13,648 nucleotides of DNA from Prevotellaceae bacterium (GTDB lineage Bacteria; Bacteroidota; Bacteroidia; Bacteroidales; UBA932), in the NCBI GenBank assembly GCA_031259805.1, contig JAIRKX010000001.1, positions 1-13,648 of the forward strand, read 5' to 3'. Made by a program: the position numbers and the translations under genes. Below, piece by piece: positions 6,592 through 13,648 of this stretch. The notes under the pieces are model-generated. The model did not search any database and was not told where the DNA came from. It saw only the letters and a list, made by a program, of their open reading frames with translations. Each line of letters starts with the position of its first letter. The stretch's first letter is position 1.

Positions 6592-7548
6592 ATGAGGATA
6601 GGTGTAGACATAATGGGCGGCGACTTCGCTCCGCACAACATCATACAAGGCGCTATCGACGCGCAAGTACAACTACCCGGCGATGTGCAGCTATCGCTGT
6701 TTGGCGATAGGGAACAGGTCATCGCCTACTGCCACCGGACGCATTTCGATCCGTCGCTATTTGATATTGTACACACGACCGAGGTCATTGACATGAACGA
6801 CCATCCGGCCAAAGCGTTTCAGCAAAAGACCAATTCTAGCATTACTGTAGGATTCAGGGCGTTGAGCGCCGGTAAGGTCGACGGTTTTGCCAGCGCCGGC
6901 AGCACTGGTGCGATGTTGGTCGGTGCGATGTACACTGTGAAACCTATTGAAGGTATAATCCGTCCGTGTATTGCGACAGATTTTCCGCTACTTACCGGCG
7001 GCCGTGCACTTCTACTCGACGCCGGACTGAATGCCGACTGCAAGCCTGACGTGCTATACCAATATGGCATACTCGGCGCTATTTATGCCCGCGACATGAA
7101 CGGGTTGGACAATCCCCGCGTAGCATTGCTAAATATCGGGACAGAAGAAGAAAAAGGTAATCTAGTAACCAAAGAAACTTACAAACTGATGCACGGTACG
7201 ACGGATTTTAACTTCGTCGGCAACATTGAGGCCAACCATCTATTTTCAGGCGAAGTGGCTGATGTGATTATCGCCGACGGCTTTGTCGGCAATATTGTTC
7301 TCAAACAGGCGGAAGCCATTTACGTGCTGTCAAAAAAATTGAAGATTGACAACGCCTACTTCAATCGCTTTAATTATGAATTGTATGGCGGTACGCCGGT
7401 GTTGGGCGTGAATGCGCCGGTCATCATAGGGCACGGCATATCAAGTCCGCTGGCGGTTACTAACATGATACGGCAAACCGAACAAGCGATCCGAAAAGAT
7501 CTGATATCGAATATTAAACAAGCGTTAAGTCACCAAAATTATCAATAA
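6592..7548 (+). CDS. plsX: Phosphate acyltransferase PlsX
   Basis: A 318-aa enzyme that converts acyl-ACP to acyl-phosphate, the acyl donor for PlsY in phospholipid synthesis. It is soluble and membrane-associated. Typical landmarks are MGGDFAP (8-14, usually MGGDNAP), SAGSTGAMLVGA (101-112), NIGTEEEKGN (181-190) and ADGFVGNIVLK (228-238). The length is normal for the family. The ATG at 6592 is chosen because the conserved first strand MRIGVDIMGGD begins there. The frame is open upstream to 6556, but that would overlap rpmF. The stop codon is followed directly by the fabH ATG with no gap, suggesting coupled translation. Confidence 0.96.
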   Translation: MRIGVDIMGGDFAPHNIIQGAIDAQVQLPGDVQLSLFGDREQVIAYCHRTHFDPSLFDIVHTTEVIDMNDHPAKAFQQKTNSSITVGFRALSAGKVDGFASAGSTGAMLVGAMYTVKPIEGIIRPCIATDFPLLTGGRALLLDAGLNADCKPDVLYQYGILGAIYARDMNGLDNPRVALLNIGTEEEKGNLVTKETYKLMHGTTDFNFVGNIEANHLFSGEVADVIIADGFVGNIVLKQAEAIYVLSKKLKIDNAYFNRFNYELYGGTPVLGVNAPVIIGHGISSPLAVTNMIRQTEQAIRKDLISNIKQALSHQNYQ

Positions 7549-8535
7549 ATGAAAGTAAACGCAGCTATCACAGGAATAGCCGGATATCTTCCGGAATATA
7601 TCCTTACCAACGAAGAATTAAGTCAAATAGTGAACACCAACGACCAATGGATCATAGAACATGCCGGCATTCGCGAACGCCATATATTAAAAGGAGAAGG
7701 TAGGGGATCGTCGGAAATGGGCGTAAAGGCGGTACAGCAATTGCTCGAAAAGACTAACACTTCGCCTGAGGAAATCGATCTGCTGATTTGCCCTACGACA
7801 ACCAGCGATATGATTTTTCCATCCACCTCATGCATAATTTGCGGTAAAGTCGGTATCAACAATGCATTTGCCTTTGATATTGGTGCCGGTTGTTCGGGAT
7901 TCCTGTATGGCTTAACTACGGCAAAAAGTTTTATCGAATCTGGAGCGCGAAAAAAGATCATTGTCGTGGCCAACGAAAAAATGTCGTCGTTGACGGATTA
8001 CACCGATCGCAAAACCTGCATTCTGTTTGGCGACGGCGCAGCAGCGGTATTGGTCGAACCGAACTACGAAGGACTTGGCATACAGGATGTAACGCTGCAT
8101 GCCGACGGCTCGGGCGTACAGTACCTTTACCAGAAGGCCGGCGGCTCTAAGTATCCGCCCACCGAAGAGACTGTGCGCAACCGCGAGCATTTTGTCTATC
8201 AGGACGGGCCGAATGTATATAAACATGCCGTGCTCAAAATGCCCTCGGCTACGGATACCATCATGGAACGCAATAACCTGACCGGCGACACGATTGATTA
8301 TTTTATTGCCCACCAAGCCAATCTGCGCATCATCGACTCCGTGCGCAAACGGATGGGATTAGACGAGCAAAAGGTCTTAATCAACATCGACCACGTAGGG
8401 AATACATCGGCGGCATCAGTGCCGCTGTGCCTGTGGGAGCATGAGAAGCGTTTCAAAAAAGGCGACATCATCGTCCTTGCCACGTTCGGCGCAGGATTTA
8501 CATGGGGAGCGATGTATTATAAATGGGCCTATTAA
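7549..8535 (+). CDS. fabH: 3-oxoacyl-ACP synthase III (KAS III)
   Basis: A 328-aa condensing enzyme that starts fatty-acid synthesis by joining acetyl-CoA (or a branched acyl-CoA) to malonyl-ACP. The catalytic triad is visible: Cys115 in DIGAGCSGF, His255 in AHQAN and Asn285 in HVGNTSAAS. The conserved N-terminal NDQWI..HAGIRER is at 31-44; many family members have RTGI where this has HAGI. The C-terminal GAGFTWGA (314-321) is typical. The ATG abuts the plsX stop. It is the last protein gene of the operon, and tRNA-Arg begins 22 nt after its stop with no terminator visible in between. Only a short A/T palindrome (ATTAATGATTAAT, 8531-8543) separates them. Confidence 0.96.
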   Translation: MKVNAAITGIAGYLPEYILTNEELSQIVNTNDQWIIEHAGIRERHILKGEGRGSSEMGVKAVQQLLEKTNTSPEEIDLLICPTTTSDMIFPSTSCIICGKVGINNAFAFDIGAGCSGFLYGLTTAKSFIESGARKKIIVVANEKMSSLTDYTDRKTCILFGDGAAAVLVEPNYEGLGIQDVTLHADGSGVQYLYQKAGGSKYPPTEETVRNREHFVYQDGPNVYKHAVLKMPSATDTIMERNNLTGDTIDYFIAHQANLRIIDSVRKRMGLDEQKVLINIDHVGNTSAASVPLCLWEHEKRFKKGDIIVLATFGAGFTWGAMYYKWAY

Positions 8536-8557
8536 TGATTAATTCCTAATTAAAGAA

Positions 8558-8629
8558 GGCCTCGTAGTTCAACGGATAGAATAGAAGTTTCCTAAACTTT
8601 TGATAGCAGTTCGATTCTGCTCGAGGCTA
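8558..8629 (+). tRNA. tRNA-Arg (anticodon CCU)
   Basis: A 72-nt cloverleaf. The acceptor GGCCTCG (8558-8564) pairs with CGAGGCT (8622-8628), the first pair being G-U. The D stem is GTTC/GAAT. The anticodon stem GAAGT/ACTTT encloses the loop TTCCTAA, with CCT at 8591-8593. The variable loop has 4 nt. The T arm is AGCAG-TTCGATT-CTGCT. The discriminator A is at 8629, and CCA is not encoded. It reads AGG codons. It lies between fabH (22 nt) and the foldase gene (35 nt) on the same strand with no promoter of its own visible, so it may be cut out of a longer transcript. Confidence 0.93.
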
Positions 8630-8664
8630 CGAAACGAAAAAAAAAATAATTAAAACTATAAGCA

Positions 8665-10782
8665 ATGGCTGTTTTAGAAAAAATCAGAGTCCGCATGGGC
8701 GTTTTTATTTCGGTGATTATTGGGCTTGCCCTGATTTCCTTTATTGTGGACGCCAATACCATGCAATCGGTAATGTCTATGTTTTCCTCACAAAACGACG
8801 TAGGTAAAATCAATGGAAGAACAATCAGTTTTCAGGATTTTGCAAAGCGACAGGAGTATTACACGCAAATACACAGTCTTTGGACCGGCGGCGGCTCGCT
8901 TAGCGAACAAGCGCAGGAACAAGTAAAAGAACAAGCATGGCAGGACTTTTTTAAAGACTATGCCTTGCGCGTCCAATACGAAAAGTGCGGCATTGAAGTA
9001 TCGGCCAAGGAACTGGTCGATTTGTCGCAAGGCCGCTACATTTCGCCGGTACTCCAGCAAGACCCCGTATTTTGGGGCGAAGCAGGCAGCTTTAGCCGCG
9101 CCAATGTCCTAAATTTTATCCGCAGCATCGACAGCGACCCGTCGGGCACACGTGCGATGTATTGGCAATATTGCGAAAACCGGATGCGCGACGCCCAACT
9201 GATAGAAAAATATGTATCGCTCCTGACGCAAAGCCGCTACATCAACTCGCTGGAATTAAAACGTAATGTGGCTGACCGTAATACTACCTCCGACATCAGC
9301 TATATCACGCAGCCCCTTACAGCAGTTGCCGACTCGGTCGACGCCATTGCCGAATCGGCCATACGTAATTATTACAAAAAACATAAACGGGATTTCGAGC
9401 AGGAAACCTCGCGCGACATCGAATACGTCGCGTTTGAAGTAACGCCTTCGGACGACGACATCCACCTGACCGAAGAAACCGTCAATCGGATTTATACCGA
9501 ATTTACTGCTACGGCCACAGGCGAATTAGGCCGGTTTGTGTCGCGCAATTCCGATCAGGCATTTACCGGCTACTATTACAAAAAAGACGAATTAACGGCG
9601 AAGTCGGAAAAGCTGGATAGCTTTGCGTTTCAGGCGACGACCAAAGATATTTTGCCGATTTTCAGGGAAGGCAATACCTTTTATATGGCGCGGGTTGTCA
9701 AAGCACGGATGATGCCCGATTCGGTACAGGCTCGACATATCCTCATTCAAAACCAAGACAAGGCGGCGGCTTCCAGATTAGCCGACAGTTTGATATTTGT
9801 GCTTAACAACGGCGCGAATTTCGGCTATATCGCGCAACAGTATTCGGCTGATCAAATAGCTAACCGCGACGAAGGCAGTATCGGATGGTTTGCGCAGGAC
9901 GCTTCGCTACTCAAAGAATTTCGGGATACGTGCTTTGTAACGCCACGAAACAGACTGATAAAAGTAGAAAGCAACGTTGGCCTGCATATCATCGAAGTTA
10001 CCGGCCGTAGTCCCGAATCGCGTAAAGTACAATTGGCAATTGTCGAAAAAACAGCGAATCCTGGTAAAATTACCTACCAGAATATTTTTACGGAAGCGAA
10101 CAATTTAGCGTCAGCAAGCCAAAACCAACGAGCGCTATTCATGTTGGCTGCCGCCGAAAAGGGATACAGGGTTACGCCGGCCTATTCGTTGGCGGAAGGG
10201 CAAAGAACAGTAGGCACTTTGCTGAATGCCCGTGAGCTGAGCCGCTGGGCATACGAAGCCAAAGTAGGCGACGTGTCGCCGATATTGACCATTGACAACT
10301 TCTTTGTCGTCGCCACGCTCACGGCAGCCCGCGAAGCAGGCATCGCCCCGTTCGAGCAGGTACGTGCGGAGATTGAGAGCGTCTTGCAACGCGAAGGGCA
10401 AGCCAACAGATTAGCGCAGCAATTGAGTGCGGCTATGGCCGACGCTTCCTCGCTCGACGTGTTGGCCGAAAAAGCCAGCCTGCCGGTGAATACGTCTGTC
10501 GATCTTTCGTTTACGGGCGGCTTTATTCCCGGCATCGGCATTGAACCGAAGTTGTTGGGCGCGGTTGCCGGTGCGAAGGAAAATGTGGTTGCCGGGCCGG
10601 TGAAAGGAGAAAGAGGCGTCTATGTATTTACCGTAACAAAACGCACGACCGGCAAAGCCTACACAGTCGAAGATGAAAAAATGCGCGAACGATACGCCGC
10701 CGCACAATCCGATTTCTACCTGTTCTACGATGTGATACAAAAAGCGGCCGGCGTGGAAGATCATCGCGGACGATTCTTTTAG
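8665..10782 (+). CDS. Membrane-anchored peptidyl-prolyl isomerase (SurA/PpiD-like)
   Basis: A 705-aa envelope foldase. Residues 1-11 are short and basic (with MAVLEKIRVR), followed by one membrane segment at about 12-28, so the body should lie in the periplasm. A SurA-type N-terminal chaperone region follows (about 40-200, starting NDVGKINGRTISFQDFAKRQ). A parvulin domain lies at about 353-447: ARHILI (356-361, His359), a degenerate form of the usual GDLGWF at 404-409 (GSIGWF), and GLHIIEVTG at the end (439-447, His441). A second, more diverged rotamase-like stretch may lie at about 510-565. The layout matches the long PpiD-like proteins of Bacteroidetes (about 700 aa), which probably assist folding of exported and outer-membrane proteins. 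The ATG at 8665 gives a standard anchor. No promoter was recognised, so it may be read from the fabH/tRNA transcript. Confidence 0.9.
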   Translation: MAVLEKIRVRMGVFISVIIGLALISFIVDANTMQSVMSMFSSQNDVGKINGRTISFQDFAKRQEYYTQIHSLWTGGGSLSEQAQEQVKEQAWQDFFKDYALRVQYEKCGIEVSAKELVDLSQGRYISPVLQQDPVFWGEAGSFSRANVLNFIRSIDSDPSGTRAMYWQYCENRMRDAQLIEKYVSLLTQSRYINSLELKRNVADRNTTSDISYITQPLTAVADSVDAIAESAIRNYYKKHKRDFEQETSRDIEYVAFEVTPSDDDIHLTEETVNRIYTEFTATATGELGRFVSRNSDQAFTGYYYKKDELTAKSEKLDSFAFQATTKDILPIFREGNTFYMARVVKARMMPDSVQARHILIQNQDKAAASRLADSLIFVLNNGANFGYIAQQYSADQIANRDEGSIGWFAQDASLLKEFRDTCFVTPRNRLIKVESNVGLHIIEVTGRSPESRKVQLAIVEKTANPGKITYQNIFTEANNLASASQNQRALFMLAAAEKGYRVTPAYSLAEGQRTVGTLLNARELSRWAYEAKVGDVSPILTIDNFFVVATLTAAREAGIAPFEQVRAEIESVLQREGQANRLAQQLSAAMADASSLDVLAEKASLPVNTSVDLSFTGGFIPGIGIEPKLLGAVAGAKENVVAGPVKGERGVYVFTVTKRTTGKAYTVEDEKMRERYAAAQSDFYLFYDVIQKAAGVEDHRGRFF

Positions 10783-10788
10783 CACGTA

Positions 10789-10855
10789 AGACGTCCACCC
10801 CGCAGGCAAGCCCAAAGTAGCGTAAGCAACAGCGTAGGCTGCAAGACCCACGTCT
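10789..10855. other. Hairpin-forming sequence behind the foldase gene
   Basis: AGACGT (10789-10794) pairs with ACGTCT (10850-10855), and GCAG (10802-10805) pairs with CTGC (10839-10842) inside it. This gives a nested but interrupted fold starting 6 nt after the stop codon. It probably serves as a transcript end, although no U-tract follows. The related words GCGTAA and GCGTAG recur nearby (10819-10866), which may point to a decayed repeat. Confidence 0.3.
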
Positions 10856-10898
10856 AATGGCGTAAAGCGTGAGGCGTTACCGTACCTTAGATTTGCAT

Positions 10899-10929
10899 TT
10901 TGAAAAATGAAAGGCAACACCTAATTTTG
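10899..10929 (+). promoter_or_regulatory. Bacteroidetes-type promoter
   Basis: TTTG at 10899-10902 and TAATTTTG at 10922-10929 (TAnnTTTG) are 19 nt apart. A second -7-like box, TAGATTTG, is at 10888-10895. Transcription would start near 10936, with about 145 nt before the ORF at 11081. That leader (10930-11080) is A/T-rich, and no structure or ORF was recognised in it. Confidence 0.6.
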
Positions 10930-11080
10930 CAAGGTTTTAGAATATAAAGATATAAATCTTGTATTTCAAACTTTCTTATCAATATTTTATTAACAATCAG
11001 TATCGTATCGTGTTTATAAGGAGCGATTAAATACTCTATAAATGTAATTTAACGATTTGAAATGGGGTGTTTAAAAAGAA

Positions 11081-11302
11081 ATGGGTAAAAGTTACATGCC
11101 GTATTCCGATGCGGCCTTTCACAGTTGGCAGGGTGTTTTGATACCGGGCGTTGTGGCGAATGCGACTGCATGGAACATACCGGCGACAGAGATAACCGAC
11201 TTGCAAACGTTGCAAACACGGTGGAAAACCGCCTACGCCGACACCGGCAAACTGGTGTATGAATGCCTTACGAAACTCGTGCTATTGATGTGTATGTCCT
11301 GA
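11081..11302 (+). pseudogene. Short ORF, probably a truncated Bacteroidetes protein
   Basis: A 73-aa ORF. Its first 56 residues (MGKSYMPYSDAAFHSW and WNIPATEITDLQTLQTRW) recall the N-terminus of a Bacteroidetes family of unknown function, often about 200 aa, with the pattern W.IP..E...LQ..Q..W..AY. From residue about 57 the sequence (LVYECLTKLVLLMCMS) departs, and the family's middle and C-terminal parts are absent from the remaining 32 nt before the convergent radical SAM gene. It may have lost its interior by deletion and kept a scrap of the C-terminal end (VYECL). A promoter lies 150 nt upstream, so a short product could still be made. The family likeness is from memory and only moderate. 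No function can be given. Confidence 0.45.
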
Positions 11303-11334
11303 CGGGCAATCATCGCCTTCCGGCCATTAAAGAA

Positions 11335-12285
11335 TCACCCTTCGGACATCAGGCGCAGGCACGCATTACACTTCACACCTTGCCATGTATCGCGTTCTTC
11401 GAGACGTTTTTCCAGCATACGAAGGATTTCTACGTTGCGCAACAGTCCCCAAACGGTGTGATTGACGAAGCGCGGCGGCACTTCGCCGATAAAACGCTCG
11501 ATGACGATGTCGGGCGACAAGCGTTCCAGAAAATCAATAAAAAAATCAATGTACTCGGGCAGGGTAAAAGTTACGAAACGTTCGGGATGTTGGGCAAATT
11601 CCTGTTCAATAACCGTCCCTTTGATGATCTGCAACTGGTGGAATTTGACCGACCGTAACGGCAGGAGGGAAATCATGGCAGCGGAAGTGAGCATATCGTC
11701 GCGCGTTTCACCGGGGAGACCGAAAATAAAATGCGCGGCCGTTTTCAGTCCTCGTGCGGCCGTTTGGACAATGGCCTCCTGCGCCTGCGCAAACGTATGC
11801 CCGCGGTTGACATGCTGCAACGTGCGGTCGTAACACGATTCTACGCCGTATTCGATTTGTACGAACAGCCCTTGTTGCTCCAGCGCGGTAAAATAATCTA
11901 ATTTTTCGGCATCCATACAGTCGGGGCGTGTGCCGACGACAATACCGATGATTTTCGGATGCTCCAGCGCCTGTCGGTAAATCTCTTTCAACGTAGAGAG
12001 AGGCGCATAGGTATTCGAGTACGCCTGAAAATAGGCGACAAACTTTTCGGCGCGACGGTAGCGCACGGCATGAAACGCGATGCCCTCGTCGATTTGTTGC
12101 ATAATTGGCTTGTCGGGGCGGCAATACGAGGGATTGAACGCCGCGTTGAGACAGAACGTACATCCGCCTGTGCCCACCGTCCCGTCGCGGTTGGGGCACG
12201 TAAAGCCGGCATTAATCGTAACTTTTTGTATCCGCTCGCCAAACGTCTGTTTGTACCATTCGGCCGCCGAATTATAACGCCTCAT
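11335..12285 (-). CDS. Radical SAM protein, YhcC/TIGR01212 family
   Basis: A 316-aa radical SAM enzyme. The iron-sulfur cluster motif is of the long-spaced form seen in this family: Cys30 followed by PNRDG, then Cys42 and Cys45 (GGCTFC). Further typical parts are the KFVAYFQAYSNTYAPL strand, GTRPDC, the VEIEYG-like VQIEYGVES and HFIFGLPGE. The radical SAM barrel should bind SAM and a 4Fe-4S cluster. The substrate of the family is unknown to me. Its start codon overlaps the recF stop as ATGA (12285-12282), so translation is probably coupled and both are read from the recF promoter. The gene ends 32 nt from the convergent short ORF at 11302, with no terminator recognised between them. Confidence 0.9.
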   Translation of the reverse strand: MRRYNSAAEWYKQTFGERIQKVTINAGFTCPNRDGTVGTGGCTFCLNAAFNPSYCRPDKPIMQQIDEGIAFHAVRYRRAEKFVAYFQAYSNTYAPLSTLKEIYRQALEHPKIIGIVVGTRPDCMDAEKLDYFTALEQQGLFVQIEYGVESCYDRTLQHVNRGHTFAQAQEAIVQTAARGLKTAAHFIFGLPGETRDDMLTSAAMISLLPLRSVKFHQLQIIKGTVIEQEFAQHPERFVTFTLPEYIDFFIDFLERLSPDIVIERFIGEVPPRFVNHTVWGLLRNVEILRMLEKRLEERDTWQGVKCNACLRLMSEG

Positions 12286-13391
12286 ACGCCAGTTGTTTGA
12301 TTACAGGAGAAGAGGCCGCCTTTGGCGCTGAATATACAATATTCCTGCGTGAGTTCGTGCACCATGTGGTTGAGGCGGATTTTATTGCTGTCGGTCAAAA
12401 AGATTTGGCCGAATGTTTCGTGGGCGACTAACGTGATTAGTTGCTGGACGCGGCGCTCGTCGAGTTTGTCGAAAATATCATCAAGCAGTAGGAGTGGATG
12501 CTGTCCGTTACGTTGCTTCAGAAATTCGTACTGCGCCAGTTTGAGGGCAATCAGGAATGTTTTTTGCTGGCCTTGCGATCCGATGCGTCGTAGCGAATAG
12601 CCGCCGAGCTGCATGGTGATGTCGTCGCGATGAATGCCGACGGTGGTATGCTGCATGATGTGGTCGCGTTCGGCACTAGCCCGAAGCAGTTCGTAGAGTG
12701 GCGCATCGTCTAATGCCGAGCGGTAATCGAGCGTAACCTGCTCCTTATCTTCCGACAGCGTTTTGTAAAGGGTTGCAAAAAACGGTTGCAGTCCGGCGAT
12801 TAAAGCCTTTCTGCGTGTATAAATAAGTTGTGCCGGGGGCGACAATTGCTCGTCGAGCGTAAGCAACAAGTCAGAGCCGATGCCGGTTGGCGTTTTTAGC
12901 AGTTTGTTGCGTTGTGAGAGCAAGTGATTGTAGCGTGTTAAGGCATGCAAGTATTCGCGGTCTATCTGCACCAACAATGTGTTAAGGTATTTCCGACGTT
13001 CTTCCCCCGCTTCGTTGATCAGTTCATTGTCCGCCGGCGAAATGATAACTAACGGGATAAATCCCAAATGATCGGAAAGACGGCCATAGGTTTTACCGTC
13101 GTACTTAAGCACTTTACCTTCGCTGCGTTGGATTCCGCATGAAATAACCGTTTCGTCGCCGTTCCGTGTATACCGGCCTTGCAGCAAAAAAAACGGCTCG
13201 CCGTGCCGGATATGCTGAGTATCGCTTCCGCCAAAGCAACTTTTGGCCATAGATAAATAATAAATCGCATCTAACAAATTGGTCTTTCCCTCGCCGTTAT
13301 CGCCGACAATACAATTTAAATTCGGCGAAAAATCCAACTCCGCCGCTTCTATACTTTTAAAATTCGTTACCGACAAATGTCTTAAATTCAT
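12282..13391 (-). CDS. recF: DNA replication and repair protein RecF
   Basis: A 369-aa SMC-like ATPase that binds gapped DNA and helps RecO/RecR load RecA. Its motifs are a Walker A GDNGEGKTN near residue 31, the ABC signature GSQGQQKT near 273, and a Walker B LLLLDDIFDKLD near 305. It starts at the ATG at 13391 (MNLRHLSVTNFKSI), where family similarity begins. An in-frame upstream start at 13430 would add 13 residues and cross the promoter box. The length is normal. The next gene, a radical SAM protein, overlaps it by ATGA. The dnaA-dnaN-recF-gyrB arrangement of many bacteria is not present, as is usual in Bacteroidetes. Confidence 0.95.
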   Translation of the reverse strand: MNLRHLSVTNFKSIEAAELDFSPNLNCIVGDNGEGKTNLLDAIYYLSMAKSCFGGSDTQHIRHGEPFFLLQGRYTRNGDETVISCGIQRSEGKVLKYDGKTYGRLSDHLGFIPLVIISPADNELINEAGEERRKYLNTLLVQIDREYLHALTRYNHLLSQRNKLLKTPTGIGSDLLLTLDEQLSPPAQLIYTRRKALIAGLQPFFATLYKTLSEDKEQVTLDYRSALDDAPLYELLRASAERDHIMQHTTVGIHRDDITMQLGGYSLRRIGSQGQQKTFLIALKLAQYEFLKQRNGQHPLLLLDDIFDKLDERRVQQLITLVAHETFGQIFLTDSNKIRLNHMVHELTQEYCIFSAKGGLFSCNQTTGV

Positions 13392-13427
13392 CTTTCTATG
13401 CGTTGTAATCAGAGGATTGTTGGAATG

Positions 13428-13435
13428 CAAAGATA
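13428..13435 (-). promoter_or_regulatory. TAnnTTTG -7 box for recF
   Basis: Read on the - strand, 13435-13428 is TATCTTTG, a match to the Bacteroidetes -7 box. Transcription would start near 13421, 30 nt before the recF ATG. No TTTG is seen at the -33 distance, so the match is partial. Confidence 0.5.
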
Positions 13436-13515
13436 CGGTTTTTATTTAAGAGTTAGAGAAGCTATAGGTGGGGAGACAGGGCTGACGCATCCAATACATA
13501 TGTGATGATGAGGTG

Positions 13516-13562
13516 ATTCATTGCTCCGTCATGGCGAGGAGCCCCCACGGGGAACAATGAAT
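13516..13562. repeat. Hairpin resembling a dispersed intergenic repeat
   Basis: ATTCATTG (13516-13523) is the reverse complement of CAATGAAT (13555-13562). Inside it CCGT (13526-13529) can pair with ACGG (13547-13550). The loop carries GTCATGGCGAGGAG, close to the GTCATTGCGAGGAG core of a dispersed palindromic repeat found in many bacterial genomes. It may double as a terminator for a gene beyond the window edge. The stretch 13436-13515 shows nothing recognisable. Confidence 0.5.
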
Positions 13563-13574
13563 TAACAATTATTA

Positions 13575-13619
13575 GTTGAAAGTTGAAAGTTGAAAAGGTT
13601 AAAAGGTGAAAAGGTGAAG
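13575..13619. repeat. Short tandem repeats at the right edge
   Basis: Three exact head-to-tail copies of GTTGAAA (13575-13595) lead into AAAAGGT-type units (about 13593-13619). A small palindrome, GCGCTACGCGC (13621-13631), follows. This is low-complexity intergenic sequence. No gene was seen from 13563 to the end. Confidence 0.7.
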
Positions 13620-13648
13620 TGCGCTACGCGCGGTGAAAGGGTGTACAA

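Noticed and set aside
11263..11658. 131-codon open frame on the + strand
   Set aside because: Most of it is antisense to the radical SAM gene, and no domain is seen. It overlaps the end of the short ORF at 11081-11302 only by frame shift.
1..13648. CRISPR array or prophage
   Set aside because: No regularly spaced repeats with spacers and no phage structural or integrase genes were seen. The only mobile trace is the OrfA remnant.

Overview
The window reads as chromosome of a member of the Bacteroidota, most likely order Bacteroidales. The evidence is: (1) promoters of the form TTTG-N19/20-TAnnTTTG at three places, with further lone TAnnTTTG boxes; (2) A/T-rich leaders that mostly lack a Shine-Dalgarno sequence; (3) an EF-G paralogue of the Bacteroides EF-G2 type; (4) the order DUF177-rpmF-plsX-fabH; and (5) a long parvulin-type foldase with an N-terminal membrane anchor. 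Genus cannot be settled from the sequence. Base composition is even across the window, and no large foreign block is seen.

Layout. Positions 1-430 have no certain gene. They hold an A/T-rich perfect inverted repeat, a candidate structured RNA of about 155 nt ending in a U-tract, and a strong promoter for the next gene. Positions 432-5421 carry, on the + strand, an EF-G2-like translation factor, a terminator-like hairpin, orotidine-5'-phosphate decarboxylase (pyrF) and a UbiD-family decarboxylase. Positions 5422-5928 are intergenic and hold a decayed IS3-type OrfA remnant, two copies of a 26-nt repeat, and the promoter of the next operon. Positions 5929-8535 form a compact operon of DUF177/YceD, ribosomal protein L32, PlsX and FabH, which links ribosome assembly to fatty-acid and phospholipid initiation. 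A tRNA-Arg(CCU) sits directly behind fabH, followed by a membrane-anchored peptidyl-prolyl isomerase (8665-10782).

Positions 10783-11334 are a second gene-poor stretch with a hairpin, a good promoter and a short ORF that looks like a cut-down member of a longer Bacteroidetes family. On the - strand, recF (13391-12282) and a YhcC-type radical SAM protein (12285-11335) overlap by an ATGA and are probably translationally coupled. The right end (13392-13648) holds the recF promoter box, a dispersed-repeat-like hairpin and short tandem repeats.

Most of the window is housekeeping sequence. The points that deserve a second look are the EF-G paralogue with its replaced catalytic His, the unassigned structured RNA in front of it, the IS and repeat debris upstream of the DUF177 operon, the truncated ORF at 11081, and the recF-radical SAM coupling. 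I do not see a clear new multi-gene system.
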